A DNA stretch of 64,000 nt from Flaccisagitta enflata. Lineage: Eukaryota; Chaetognatha; Sagittoidea; Aphragmophora. The stretch covers positions 24,676,001 to 24,740,000 of the forward strand of contig OZ231128.1 in assembly GCA_965153355.1 (NCBI GenBank). The letters are read 5' to 3'. This document shows, piece after piece, positions 22,526-50,348 of the stretch. The notes under the pieces were generated by a model. It was given only the letters and a program-made list of their open reading frames with translations, had not been told where the DNA came from and made no database searches. The stretch's first letter is position 1. The number at the start of each line of letters is the position of its first letter. A program made the position numbers and the translations under genes.

Positions 22526-24636
22526 CCTGCGGGCTGCACTTAAGACTTAAGTGCTATTAGACATAAAAATCGAGTAGTTTTCTGCTAGACAAATGCTCCA
22601 TTGCTGATATCTCATGTTATGCTTACCAGATGACCCTGTGATTTTAATATGCTATATTCAAATCGAAGAGAGACCAAGCAGATAATCCTGCAAATACAAA
22701 CGACAAATTTCATCTCAGGTATATTTCCTTACGCCTTCACTCTATGAGGGCATTGTGAGAGAGAAAGCTGGCTTTAGATTGCGTCAAAGTATAACCTATG
22801 GCTATACTTTGGCGAAATCTACAGGAAATTAGAGAAAACAAGAAATTGTGTCTGTTACATACGGAATTCCATTAAAAGCGGGTCCGTTGGAGCAGGCTTC
22901 AACTGAATCTAGCTCTTTGTAATTTTTTACCATACGCGCCCGCGTAAAAATACATGGACACCTTTCACAACTACCGAACATCACTATATTTTATCATGAT
23001 GCAAAATTTGTACAGAAGTTTTTAACAATTTAAAACAAAATGTTTATAAAACGATACTCTACAAAGGAGATCAGTACGTCATCCGTTCAACGATGATATG
23101 TCATAAGAGAGACGATCCTTCTTTTCCACCATTTTTTTTTCAATGAGCTAAAAAATCCATGAAAATGACTTAATTCTTCTACTAGTACTGAATGGGGGGG
23201 GGGGGGGGGTACCGGTTGAACAAATCTTTGGTTTGATATGAATATGGACCGTGAATTAAAAAAAAAAAACTTTGTGCGAAACTGTGGAGAATATACTAAT
23301 GTTTGTTCACAAATGGAATTATTCATGTTATGATTAGGCGGAAGGTGTTCTCCGGGATTACTGAATCTGTTTTACACGTAACTTGTGGGTGAAACCAGTA
23401 GTAACTAGAGGAAATCTGGTAATCTTTTTAGATCTGATACATTTATCGGTAAAACATCTTTGAATTTGATCGTGAAATAACATAAAGTTTGCCAGCTTAA
23501 TCATGTTTCTTATAATTACATTTCTTTCATAGAAGTACATGAAAATCTTAATTTTATCTGAGAATAAACGACCTAAACGTTGGGTTTCAATTCAGTACAC
23601 AATTACTTATTAGAGTGAAAAAGGACGTGTCAGACACCGCAAATGGTAATATACGACTGTCAAAATTCTTGCAACACATCGTAGACCCAAGAAGACGGAG
23701 GAAGAAAAACAAAAAGGGTTGACATGGAAAAGCCAGGTTATGATTAGAAGAGAGGATGTGACAATGAGAGAGAAGGGGTTTACGATTAAAGACAATGAAA
23801 AAATATGAGAAGCATACATGAAGTGACGGTAGCAACATTGGGACTAGTTCCAAATTCTTGTGTTTTGGTTTGTTTGTTTGTATTTCACCGACTTTAGAGG
23901 ATAGACAAATGAACATGGAGGAGGGACATGTTTGTTTGTTTGTTTTTTCGGTATGGATTTCAAACGCTTTTTCATAGTGAATTTGTGACGGGGCTTGATA
24001 ACAAAATTGGGGGCTTGACATCAGACTTTGACCAGTCTTTAAGTATTATTCAAAGATAGATGTTGATGAGAACGTGAAAATTGGAAGGAGCGCCCCTTAA
24101 AAGAATACTTTGTTATTAACCTCACTCACTCTCGGCAGATAGTTTGGAGGAAAAAAATCTGATGAAAAAAAAAATATTTTGACATGCAGATTAAGAAGGG
24201 ATTGAAGATGATGACGAGGAGGGAAACGAGCACGAGAATGACTAAGGAAAATCTAGAAAAATAAGCTTTTGTAAATGGACACTGTGAGATAACATCGCGA
24301 TGAAAAGGTGGTGACAAGGATTGAAGTAAAAGAAGTTGAAAACGGGCATGGGGGGGGAGGGGGGGGGGCGTGGTCCTCGGTCGGGTTTTTTTTTTTCAGT
24401 CTTTATTTTGGAATGCGATAACCGGGATTCAGGATTCAGGAATACTTCTTTCTTTTTCTTTAAAATTAAGTGAGGTCATGGGGGGCTTGGTTGGGGGCTA
24501 AGTGATTTGGGGTCTGAGGGATTTAATGAATGGTTGGATAGGAAATCCAGAATTTTTTTTTTTATCGTCAATGAATGAATTTCAATGCACCAGTGTTTTA
24601 TTAAGCACGTGTTGCGTCATCGTCTTTTTTTTTCAG
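22523..24636. other. Unique-looking stretch without recognised gene
   Basis: Contains poly-G runs (about 23196-23209 and 24350-24368). A minus-strand open frame of 144 codons (23587-24021) is rich in Ser, Phe and Leu without recognisable motifs. Confidence 0.4.
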
Positions 24637-24716
24637 CCACACTGAAAATTGCGCCGTAGTGTGGTGTCAACAATCGTCGAGATTCATCAAGGAACGCATA
24701 GTCGGGATGCATTAAC
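24637..24716 (+). other. Candidate terminal exon
   Basis: A strong acceptor (cttttttttttcag) is followed in one frame by HTENCAVVWCQQSSRFIKER and IVGMH, then TAA. No upstream partner exon with matching phase was found. It could end a gene that starts within 22.5-24.6 kb, or be chance. Confidence 0.2.
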
Positions 24717-24946
24717 GACCTTAAAATGTTTGATATTCAATTTTCCAATCTAGTCTCCTTATCATCGACCACTACTCTACTATTAGATCACAAACGACCT
24801 TTGCCATCAGAGCCATTGCTGGCATTACACTGCCTCTTTCTCATCAGCTTCCATTTCATTTTTAGTTCTTCGCCACTCTCTAATCTTCATTCACTTTCTT
24901 CTCCACTTCAATCTTCTCCTCCTCCTCATCCTCTTTCACCACAACT

Positions 24947-39654
<14,708 letters not shown>

Positions 39655-39859
39655 CTGTGAATGAATAAAGTCAGGGCGATGATGAGTTAGTGATTAAGGC
39701 TAAAAATCGCATAGTTGCGTCGTCCTAGAACTATATACATACATACTCCGGACAGATATGTAAATAATCTGTTTGTACTGTATTCATTACAAGATGAGAT
39801 CTCTTTAACTTAAAGGCATGAATTTGGCCATTGAGTCTAATTTCAGTGTTTCTTTGAGC

Positions 39860-39958
39860 CTTTCTTTCTTTCTTTCTCTCTTTCTTTCTTTCTTTCATTC
39901 TTTGGTCCTCTCTGTATCTGTCTGTTTGTCTGTTTGTCTGCATGTCTGTCTCTGTCTG

Positions 39959-39989
<31 letters not shown>

Positions 39990-40010
39990 GTGTCTCTCTC
40001 TCTCTCTATC
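39860..40010. repeat. CTTT/CTGT/TC mixed tract
   Basis: Irregular pyrimidine microsatellites. Confidence 0.9.
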
Positions 40011-40239
40011 ACTCCCCATGTTGTCGATAATGAGCGTCTAGCGCAGAACCGATCCATTTTTATACGATTGGAAAAGCGATTTTTTCCTTCACGATTCTCG
40101 ATTCATTAGGCACAAGAGAGAGAAAGAGAGAGAGAGAGAAATTAAAACGAGGAAAATAAATAATCAAACATGGAAAAATAATTTGTTCTTCATTAGAAAC
40201 ATAAACCGCTATTAGAGCGCATTCGCTGAATGTGGGGAA

Positions 40240-40400
<161 letters not shown>

Positions 40401-40547
40401 TCAGAGAGACCGGCAGAGTGCATGCAAATGCATTAGCGTGGAACGCATGCGCGTCATCTTTACTCATTACTTTCACTTTTTCGCAATTTTGATGATTCTT
40501 CGATTGGTGGGGAGTGGCAAACACCGACTGAGACCGACGCGACTCAC

Positions 40548-40571
40548 TGGCACCGGCACCGCCATGTAATG
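40548..40571 (-). CDS. Candidate 24-nt microexon of the RPTP
   Basis: Flanked on the minus strand by a good acceptor (ctttttttcaaatgcag) and a good donor (GCCA|gtgagt). In the phase required by the next exon it encodes LHGGAGA. Being 24 nt, it could be included or skipped without a frameshift. No homology support. Confidence 0.3.
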
Positions 40572-40766
40572 CTGCATTTGAAAAAAAGATGTTCTGTACA
40601 TTGAAGCACCAGGGATGCCGTGCGGCGGCAACGGAGTGCTGCTTTAACAGAAAAGCATGTTTTGGTTTGGCCTCATGCCCTAATGAATGTCAGCACTCGG
40701 CACATTAACCAACCGACGAGGCGAGCAAGCTTCAAGAGTGGCGACTGAAGCAACAAGCAAGTATAA

Positions 40767-40769
<3 letters not shown>

Positions 40770-40833
<64 letters not shown>
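40770..40833. repeat. (CT)n microsatellite
   Basis: About 32 CT units. Confidence 0.95.
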
Positions 40834-40835
<2 letters not shown>

Positions 40836-40914
40836 CTCTCCCACGCCATGCCGGATGAATGCCAAATGGAAATATCATTCTCGCCATTAAAACCGCGAAA
40901 TGTCATGAAAAGTC

Positions 40915-41036
40915 GTTAGAAAGTTGTGGTCGATACTCTTTCACTGAATCGTACCAAACAACACCATAGTGATTAGAAAGTTGTGGTCGATACTCTATCA
41001 CTGAATCGTACCAAACAACACCATAGTGATTATGTC
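40915..41036. repeat. Direct duplication of about 58 bp
   Basis: The sequence gttagaaagttgtggtcgat... repeats almost exactly, starting near 40914 and 40972 (agaaagttgtggtcgatact in both). Confidence 0.85.
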
Positions 41037-41233
41037 ATGTTGACAAGTAATGTCTTGAGGAGTCAGTTGTGATCATTACAGTATTCAGGACTGCCAATAG
41101 GTTTTATCCGATCCTATTTGTTATAGGCGGACTTCTGTTGTAGCCAACAAAGGAAAATAGTCGCAAAAGCGTTAGATGGTCAGCGGTACCCGTTGCCCCT
41201 TTGTGAGTGTATTTGGGTGTGAGGTAGTTAGAG

Positions 41234-42746
41234 GGGCAGCGGCCCCGAAGGGGCCAATGACCTATGCTGTTTTGATTTGAGCCTCAAGGCTGGAATTGGC
41301 TCCGTGAGGCTGGGATTTGAGCCTTAAGGCTGGGATTTGAGCCTCAAGGCTGGGATTTGAGCCTAAAGGGTAGGATTTGAGCTTTGAGGCTGGGATTTGA
41401 GCCTCGAGGCTAGGATTTGAGCCTCGAGGCTAGGATTTGGCTCATGGCCGGGATTTTAGCCTCAAGACTGGAATTTGAGCCTCAAGGCTGGGACTTGAGC
41501 CTTGAGACCAGGCCTGAGCGATTGTATTGGGTATTGGTATTGGGTTTACAATATTCTTGTGTATTGGGTTTTCCCAATATATGTAGTTTATTTTGTTTTT
41601 TTACTAATACAATACAATACTATACAATATTACGAAAAAGCTGATCTGAGGAAAGTGAAATATATAAGAGAAAGACTGAAGGAGATGAAGAGGAAGAGAA
41701 AAAGCATTCCTAGGTCTGAGGGAGAAAAAACAAAGTGGAGGAGCTGAGAGATAAAAGAAGAAGAGGAGGATTCGCTGAAAGTAAAAGTGGGTGAGGGATG
41801 AAAAGAGGAAGAGGAAGAAGAACTTATAACAGATTAGGTGGGTTGGAAATATAGACAAAGAAGAAGAAGAGGAATAAAAATCTATGAAAGAAACAATCAG
41901 CGGTCAGAAGCTGGAAGGATGAAAAGGAGGAAGAGGAAGAAAAAAAATCTACAGGAGAGAGAGAGAGAAAGAGACAGGGAAAGATAATAAAAAACACAAA
42001 CAAACAAACAAACAAACAAACAAACAAAAGAAAATAAAAAAAAACCAGAATCAGATCTAGACAAAGAAAGAAACAAATAGATAAGTGTAAAAAGAAATAG
42101 AAAAATACTAAGGACAAAGACAGAATAACAAATAAATGAAATAAAACTTTTATCAAAATGAAAAAAAACATAATTTTTTTTAGCTATTCTTATACAACAA
42201 AATGTTTATATGATGATAAAAATTATTATATTTTTTTCAAATTATAGTATATCATCTAACTATGATTAGTTTAATATATATTACTACTTATTACTTATTA
42301 TTAAAACTATATAAAATCATATATATATTGTATTGTATTGTAAGCTATGATAATATATTATATACAATTTTAATAAATATTGTATTGTATTGGTATTGTA
42401 TTGTATTGTCCCAATACTTGAAAGTATTGTATTGGTATTGTATAGTTGACAAAAATGCTATATAGCTCAGGCCTGCTTGAGACTGGGATTTGAGCCTCGA
42501 GACTGGGATTTGAGCCTCGAGACTGCGATTTTAGAATCAAGGCTGGAATTTGAGCCTCAAGGCTAGGATTGAGCCTCAAGGCTGGGATTTGAGCTTTGAG
42601 GCTGGGATTTGAGCCTTGCGGCTAGGATTTGGGCCTCGAGGGGGGGACGGAGAAGGAGGAGGAGGAGGAGGAGGAGGAGAAGAAGGAGGAGAAAAATTCT
42701 CCCTGTGTGAAAGCATAGGTCATCGGCCCCTTCGGGGCCGCTGCCC
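41234..42746. mobile_element. F1 element, long copy
   Basis: Left end gggcagcggccccgaagggg, right end its complement. 21-mer arrays (gggatttgagcctcaaggct) occupy 41280-41510 and 42475-42645. The centre is AT-rich with tattgtattggtattg words, and the segment 42400-42475 is the uninterrupted form of the site hit by the mariner-like insertion. Confidence 0.75.
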
Positions 42747-43153
42747 AAAAAGGGACACAATTTGAAGATTTGACTATAACTTTGCATCCACAATACGAAG
42801 AATCTCGGTTCGTAAGAGCGGGCCTCAACCATGTGCCAAGAAATGATATTACGGAGAATTGCGATCGTCATCTTATAACGTCCTAAAAAGTCGCTAAATG
42901 GCCCCAGGCACCGTGGACCACTTGCAGACTAGACACGCATCCAAAGAATGCCACCACAAACCACCAGTGCTGGACCACCACCCACTACCACATACTACCA
43001 CCACATACTACCACCACATACCACCACCACCCCATGCCCAGAATATTTCAGCAACTGGGCCAACGTCGTTGTTTTGGCGAGTGGCGTTGATGCATTACTT
43101 GGTTCCCGGCGATGAATGCATTTTGGCGCCAAGGGGAAGATTATGAATAAAAC

Positions 43154-43275
<122 letters not shown>

Positions 43276-43454
43276 GTCGCGATAAGGAGGCCGGGGCCAC
43301 TACACCGAGAAACAACGCGACGCGTAGGCCAAAGAGGATTTTGATGATTCTCATAAATTGAGTATTGAGTGCATTTTGATAACGAGAACCTCGCATCTCT
43401 TTTGCCTTGGGAGGATGCCCCAGTGCTTTTAAATGTATGTATCCAGGCCCTGGC

Positions 43455-43456
<2 letters not shown>

Positions 43457-43518
<62 letters not shown>

Positions 43519-43565
43519 GATATTAGAGAGAGAGAGAGAGAGAGAAGATCTTCTTCTTCTTCTTC

Positions 43566-43598
<33 letters not shown>

Positions 43599-43662
43599 TT
43601 TTTTTCTTCTTCTTCTTCTTCTTCTTCTTCTTCTTCTTCTTCTTCTTCTTCTTCTCTTCCAG
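43457..43662. repeat. (GA)n and (TTC)n blocks
   Basis: GA blocks alternate with TTC blocks. The last TTC block (43602-43655) ends at ctcttccag. Confidence 0.95.
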
Positions 43663-43796
43663 ATGTTCAATAAAAGAAAAAGTGACTAAGTGGGTGAGTA
43701 TAGTGGTTGATCATATCTTCGCACATTGTGGATACGGTGGACAGCGCAGCACCCTTGCAGGGTACAAATGAATAAATCGACGAGGTCTCAGCGGTT

Positions 43797-43981
43797 TTTA
43801 GTCGCGTGCAAGCGACTCTACAACCCGCTTTGTCCGTCGGTCGGTTGGTCCATCGGTCACACTTTACTTTTTTTTATGATTTTTTTTTTACCTCACTGCT
43901 CCTGCCCAAACGGTCTGGTGACCTTAAATATGGCCCCTGCCCACCAGCACGCGACTTCGGTAGCCGTGTATCCGGCCTTGT
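43797..43981 (-). mobile_element. Hairpin-ended short repeat (family H), copy 6
   Basis: Reads inverted: agtcgcgtgcaagcgact, then gtccgtcggtcggttggtcc, cctgcccaaac and ggccttg at the right end preceded by gccgtgtatcc. Directly followed by the telomere-like block. Confidence 0.75.
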
Positions 43982-43985
43982 TTAT

Positions 43986-44080
43986 TTAGGGTTAGGGGTA
44001 GGGTTAGGGATGGGATTGGGGATGGTTTTAGGGTTAGGGTTAGGGCTAGCGTTAGGGCTGGGTGAGGGTTGGGTTTTATT
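43986..44080. repeat. Interstitial telomere-like TTAGGG repeats
   Basis: Degenerate TTAGGG/TTAGGGG units ending gtgagggttgggttttattc. Opposite orientation to 32380-32455 but with the same flank. Confidence 0.75.
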
Positions 44081-45117
44081 CATCACAACCCAAATCTGCT
44101 CGAATTAAAGTTTCCCCTAGCGTAAAAGCCCGAACAAAAACAAAAGATTTGAATCGTTTAAAAAAAAAAAGCTTGCCCATTGCAGTTCCTTAACCACTTT
44201 TGTCCCTTCTTCTTTCTCCTTAATCTATCACACCCCATTCCCCCTCCTACCACATCTCATTGTTTCCGCGGAGATTGTGTACAGGTCATGTTTTGTGCCA
44301 TCATTTTCCCTTTATTATCTTTAACGCCTTTGCAGTCTTTTTTTCTATATAAATCCTTTGTTTTCTGTCCAAACACGACCTCGAGGATATCACAAAGATA
44401 AAACCAAAACCTCCTTTTATTCCCGGGGGAAGGCATAAGTGACAACATACACAGGGTCAGGGGAGATTTCCCATAGTATGTCAATTCCGTGTCAAATAGC
44501 TATACCATGCGGATAAAAGATCTTGGAAAAACTAAGTAAAGTTTCAGTCCATTTGAAAAGCTTTTCATATGGCGCCGACCTAGTATCGCTATCTTTTTTT
44601 GTTTAAAAAATGATATTAATTTGAGTAAAACATTGCCCATTTCGGTTCCGCAATCCCTATGTAAAAATAGTATTTCTTCAAAATAGTCCTTCTCTTTTGA
44701 GTCTTTGCGGGGCTCTTGCTTCAAAATCGTTTGAGGTACAGACCTGGGATTGGCCTAGATTGAATCAATTATAAAGTAGGTGCGTCTTTTCTTTTGATCC
44801 ATGTGGTACATGTGCATGTACCTACCCTTCTTTCACTCCCCCTCTGCTTCCAGCCCCTCGTTACTTCCCCGTTTCACCCCCCCCCCTCGCCTCCTGCTTC
44901 CTGCCTTTTTTCTTAACACGTCCCTTTACCTCACCTCCTTTCCAGGCTTTATTCTGGTTTTGGGCTCTGAGCCTTTGACACGTAGTTTGCTTCCAAAGAA
45001 AAGCAAAGGAAAAAAAATCTCCAAGTCTCCTTATCTTTTTTCTCTCTCTCTCTTTGAGAAACATTGGACCTTTGGTCTTCTATTTCCTAAACTTCCAGAC
45101 GGAATTTTTTTCTTTTC
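44081..45117. other. No recognised gene; solitary element end
   Basis: 44735-44808 carries the right end and internal motif of the 9043-9630 element. The remainder is pyrimidine-rich unique sequence. Confidence 0.45.
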
Positions 45118-45131
45118 TGTAACCGTATTTA

Positions 45132-45265
45132 CAGGCCACGCGGGGGAAATCCACGATTCTGCGCTCCGTCGCGTCCTAGATTTCATTTGGGTGACAACCG
45201 AAGCCAAACGGATCGAGAATACCCAACGTTTTACTTTTTTCGAGAGAGCTACCTGCTTTCACTGA
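45132..45265 (+). other. Candidate exon, unrecognised
   Basis: After a good acceptor (cgtatttacag) one frame reads GHAGEIHDSALRRVLDFIWV and TTEAKRIENTQRFTFFERAT, then stops. The GC-rich first half looks coding. No partner exon found. Confidence 0.2.
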
Positions 45266-45305
45266 TTCATTCAGTAAACCATTCAGTCGTTCGCTTGTTC
45301 GCTCA

Positions 45306-46460
45306 GCTTTCGTTCATTGTTAATCTCTTTCATTTTATCCTTCTTTTTTCATTATCTCACATTTTTGCCTCTCTCTCATTGAGGATCTCATTCATTCTAT
45401 TCTTCTCTTTTCATTTAGTCTCATTTTCGCCTTTCACTCATTGTAATCTCTTTCATTCTATCCATCTCTTTTCATTTTGTCTCATTTTCGCCTTTCTCTC
45501 ATTCACTCATTGTTAATCTCTTTCATTCTATCCATCTCATTTCGTTTTGTCTCATTTTCGCCTTTCTCTCATTGTTGATCTCTTTCATTCTATCCATCTC
45601 TTTTCATTTTGTCTCATTTTCGCCTTTCTCTCATTGTTGATCTCTTTCATTTTACCCTTCTCTTTTCATTTCGTCTCATTTTCGCCTTTCTCTCATTGTT
45701 GATCTCTTTCATTCTATCCATCTCATTTCATTTTGTCTCATTTTCGCCTTTCTCTCATTGTTGATCTCTTTCATTCTATCCATCTCATTTCATTTTGTCT
45801 CATTTTCGCCTTTCTCTCATTGTTAATCTCTTTCATTCTATCCATCTCTTTTCATTTTCTCTCATTTTCGCCTCTCTCTCATTGGTAATCTCTATCATTC
45901 TAACCATCTCTTTTCATTTTGTCTCATTTTCGCCTTTCTTTCATTGTTAATCTCTTTCATTCTATCCATCTCTTTTCATTTTCTCTCATTTTCGCCTCTC
46001 TCTCATTGTTAATCTCTTTCATTCTATCCATCTCTTTTCATTTTCTCTCATTTTCGCCTCTCTCTCATTGAGGATCTCTTTCATTCTATCCTAATCATTT
46101 CATTTTGTCTTTTTTTTCGCCTTTCTTTCATTTTCAATCTCTTTCATTCTATCCTTGTCTTTTCATTTTGTCTCTTTTTCGCCTTTCTTTCATTGTTGAT
46201 CTCTTTCATTCATTCCTTGTCTTTTCATTTTGTCTCATACTCGCCTTCCTCTCATTGTTGATCTCTTTCATCCTATTCTTTTCTTTTCATTGTTTCATTT
46301 TCGCCTTTCTCTCATTATTGATCTCTTTCATTATATCTTTCTCTTTTAATTTTGTCTCTTTGTCTCTTTCATTCTATCCCTCTCTTTTCAATTTGTTTCA
46401 TTTTCGCCTTCTCTCATTGTTGATTTGTTTCATTCTATCCTTGTCTTTTCATTTTGTCTG
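45306..46460. repeat. 62-bp pyrimidine-rich minisatellite, about 18 copies
   Basis: Unit tctcattttcgcctttctct followed by cattgttgatctctttcatt and ctatccatctcttttcatttt-like text. Copies vary by a few bases. The invariant ttttcgcc makes the units easy to count. Confidence 0.95.
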
Positions 46461-47329
46461 TTGACTCGTTGGCGATTCCACTCACGAAGTCTCCTCCTTG
46501 GAAATCAGCGCAGAGTTGAAAAGAGGAAAACGAAAAAAAAATTGGATCAGTTTAGTGGCAAAGAGATGCTGCGGTGGTTTAGGAGTGAAGGGGAAGGGCA
46601 AGAGGCAAGAGCAAGGGCATTCAAGGGGTATGATCAGTTAGTTAGTGGCAAGAAGAAGCTGCGGTGGTGTGGGAGTGAAGGGGAAGGGCAAGAGGCAAGA
46701 GCAATCAAGAGGTAGGATCAGTAAGTTAGTGACAAGAAGATGCTGCGGTGGTGTGGGAGTGAAGGGATAGTGAAAGAGCAAGGGCAATCAAGAGGTAAGA
46801 TCAGTAAGTTAGTGACATGAAGACGCTGCGGTGGGATGGGGGCGAAGGTAAAGGGAAAGGCTAAAGTAGTTAGTGGCAAGATGCTGCGATGGGACGAGGG
46901 AAAAGAAAGTAGTGTGGAGAGTAGGCAAAATCAAGGGTAGAATAGGTGATGGGCAAAAAAAAAAAGAAAATTGGTATAAAAAGGCTTATCCCTAAATATT
47001 TGGAAATTTGAAAACGGTTGGAAGGTGAAAACTGGTGAGAATCGTTTTAAAAGGTGTTCGTAAAGTAGCTTGATTCGGATTCAAGATTTAGGATTTAAGA
47101 AGTATGGCGTTGATAGGTGGGATAACTTTTTAGTTGTCTAGACGTAAGGCAAACATTTGTATTCGGAAAAAGGAGACGGCCTTGATCATGCATTCAGGGT
47201 GGACTGATGTACAAAATGGAAAAAGAATACACGAGATAAAAGATAGATATGAAAAGGGGTCGAATTTTGTTTATTTCCTCGTCTCCTTCCTCCTTCGCTT
47301 TTTCTCCTTCCACCATTTCTTCTTTTTCT
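46461..47329. other. Purine-rich stretch with short duplication
   Basis: gctgcggtggtgtgggagtg and variants repeat about four times (46567-46850), roughly 85 bp apart. No gene recognised. Confidence 0.6.
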
Positions 47330-47475
47330 TCTTTTTCTTCGCCTTCCTCTTCTTCTACTTCTTCTGATTCTTCTTTTTCTTTTTCTTCATCTTCTTTTTC
47401 TTCTTCTTCTTTTTCTTTTTCTTTTTCTTTTTCTTTTTCTTTTTCTTTTTCTTCTTCTTCTTCTTCTTCTTCTTC
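47290..47475. repeat. TTC and CTTTTT tract
   Basis: Irregular TTC, then CTTTTT hexamers, then TTC. Confidence 0.95.
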
Positions 47476-48322
47476 ACGACATCGACCGTATTCTAACCGC
47501 TTTATTTGCCTTCATTTTGGGTAATCAGAGTAAAAACAACCAAGAGATGAGAGAGAAAAAGAAAACCAATTGTCCCTCTCCTCCCTCCATTTCTTCTCCT
47601 CCTTATCCTCTCTTCTTTTCTCCGTAGTAGAATTCTGGATCAAGAAAAAGCAGAAGAGACCACAGTATATCGAATTCCAATTTTGGCGATTGTCTTTTTG
47701 TTCCCGTTGAATATCTGTTTTTGTTTTCTCCCGCAGTGCTGACGCCAGGCGGTCTTTGACTCAGAGGTTCACCAGACAAGAAATGGGAGATGGGAGTGTT
47801 GAGCAGAAGAGATGTACTTTGACTTTAAGTCAAAGAAAAGAATATGTTTTGACTGACCTTTACCATATAACCTTTTCAAATCCGTTGTATTTGTTTATGC
47901 CGCCACATGAGTCTTAACGGTGTTTGTGTGCAGTTGTTTGCAATTCTGGTCCTACTACAACTAAGATTGACTACCCCTTTTAGTCAGAATTCTTTTTCGA
48001 CATTTTTTTTGGATCCCTGCTCCTGCCCAGATACTCGAGTGGCCTCTGGAATCCTCGGTACTGTGGCCTCCCAATTCAAACCATCCAGACGTTACCAACG
48101 CTGAGGTCGTAAACCGTGGCATAATGCGGCGTGAACTGCACTGCTATTTGGCATTTGGTTTGCATTCGAAGTTTCGAACCACAAAAGGCCAGGACATAGG
48201 GCAACCGCTGTTAAAAAACAAGTTTTATTCTCTGCTCACCATACCATTCCAATTTATTCAGTTCCTTTCTTACTCTGCTTCTTTTTTCTCTTCCTGTCTT
48301 TCTCTGATTCTCTTCATCTGAT

Positions 48323-48324
<2 letters not shown>
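47476..48324. other. No confident gene
   Basis: An acceptor-like ttttctcccgcag near 47735 is followed by a 60-codon frame (ADARRSLTQRFTRQEMGDG) ending at a stop, without a partner exon or motif. Confidence 0.3.
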
Positions 48325-48420
<96 letters not shown>

Positions 48421-48620
48421 GGTCTAATGTCACTCATCACTGCTTCACTGATCTTTTGCAGATGTTTGCTCTTGCTCTTTTTCTGACTGACTGACTATGA
48501 GAATTTACAAGTTTTGGTTGTTTTTCTGTTTGATTTACTCCTATTCGACGTTTTGCAGTCTCTGTTTCTTGCTGTTTTCAGTGCGAGAGTTAGTGTGTGC
48601 GCGCGCGTGTCTGTCTGTCG

Positions 48621-48684
<64 letters not shown>
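48325..48684. repeat. Two (TC)n tracts
   Basis: TC at about 48325-48418 and 48625-48684, with unique sequence between them. Confidence 0.95.
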
Positions 48685-48686
<2 letters not shown>

Positions 48687-49128
48687 TTTCATCCCTCTGT
48701 TTCATTCATTGAAAACCGATTAATGATGACAAATGATCAAGTGATGGTGGTCCCCGGGATTACCACCAGAGCAATCACCCAGCCAGACAGCATCTGGATT
48801 GATGATCCCAATTTTATTGGCGATAGGAAGCTGTTAAATGGTTTGAAAACTGTTTTTCTTTGCCTTTCTGCGCCATATTGAACTTTTTTGCAGCCTGCAC
48901 TTGGATCCACAAGACAGTTTTCCATGGTCCGTCTGACCATTTATCCGTCAGTCCAAGTTTGCCTTCCATTAAGCGCAAGATAGGATTGGCTACGTTAAAG
49001 CAATTGTCAGTTCAATTTGAAATCAAACATGTTTGTCATGCCATTAGAATCGGGACAAGTCCAATGATACAAATGATATTAGACATGTCTCATTACCTAC
49101 ATAGACATAGTCAAACACTAATGAAACA

Positions 49129-49326
49129 AGGCCAACACCTATAAGTCGCGTGCGAGACTTACAGATTGACTTAGAATGACTTAGAATGACTCAGTACACT
49201 CTTAAATGACTTTAAATGACTTAAAGAAATAAAATTGATAAAAAAAGTAAAAGTGTGACGGACCAACCAACGGACGGACGGACGGACGGACAAAGCGGGG
49301 GGTAGAGTCGCGTGCACGCGACTAAA
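49129..49326 (+). mobile_element. Hairpin-ended short repeat (family H), copy 7
   Basis: Begins aaggccaacacctataagtc, contains atgacttaga units, then gacggacggacggacggac, and ends gtcgcgtgcacgcgactaaa. The final stem is a perfect 16-base palindrome. Confidence 0.8.
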
Positions 49327-49599
49327 AATTCAGCGGTTTTTTTTCTTAATGTTGGCCAATTTTGTCTCTAACTGAAAATATGATCATCTCCATTTGGTTT
49401 AAACATAATCTTTTTGTGGCTCAAATTTGAACGCAAATAGTGCCCATATTCATTTCCTCTCTGTTACTTTGGGCAATCTGTTAGGCCGTTTTTCCATAGT
49501 TTCGAATCTCGTTTCTGATGAATATTCCAGTGGAATATTTATTCCGCCCCCTTCTCAACGATAATATATAGCCTCGATTTCAAATCCCGGTTATCATAT

Positions 49600-49860
49600 T
49601 TTTCTTCCAGCGCGACTGCTGCATGCAGCACGGACGTGGCAGCACCATCGTTGCAGCACCAACGTAGCAGTACCAACAATGAAGCGTTTGCAGCACCCAC
49701 GATGCAGCATCCACGATGCAGCACCAGCACCAGCACCAGCACCAGCACCAGCACCAGCACCAGCACCAGCACCAGCACCGGCGTTGCAGTGCCGTTGTTG
49801 CGGCATCAACGTTGCAGCATTATGTAACGTTGCGGCATCAACGTTGCCGCATCATCATCA
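49600..49860. repeat. GCAGCACC minisatellite
   Basis: Variants of gttgcagcaccaac, with a pure CAGCAC block at 49720-49777, then gttgcggcatcaac units. Confidence 0.9.
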
Positions 49861-50298
49861 TCAGCAAACGCGGCGTTGTTCTCAAGGTTGTTGTCCTACG
49901 CTTTGTTTTAGACGCTCTCAATCATTTTCTCGAGTTGTAATCATTTTTCTCTCTCTTGAAAGGGATTCAACTTGAATCATTCAAGCACCATGGTCATTGC
50001 AACTTCAACTTGCAGTATTCCCTCCACTTGCTTTTTTGACGGTTCTGTCTCATCAACAACCACGAAAGTTTGATCATATGAACTGATGAAGATCGAAGAA
50101 AACTTGCACAATTGATTTGTTGAATTGCTCGGGAATATCATCATTTATCGATCTGCTTAGGAATTGACGTTTGTTAGTGATTGACTTTTGCCAGTAATTT
50201 ACTGTTACTCCCATGCACCATCTCCCGTCTTGCCCATTCTGCGTAAAGATATTGCTAACCATGATCCCCCCCCCTTTTATTCAAGAGTGCGCGAAAGC

Positions 50299-50301
<3 letters not shown>

Positions 50302-50346
<45 letters not shown>
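50302..50346. repeat. (GA)n microsatellite
   Basis: About 22 GA units. Confidence 0.95.

Positions 50347-50348
<2 letters not shown>

Noticed and set aside
43030-43140. Plus-strand exon TGPTSLFWRVALMHYLV with a nearby AATAAA
   Set aside because: The acceptor lies at the edge of a CCA-like repeat, no upstream exon was found, and the AATAAA overlaps the putative stop codon.
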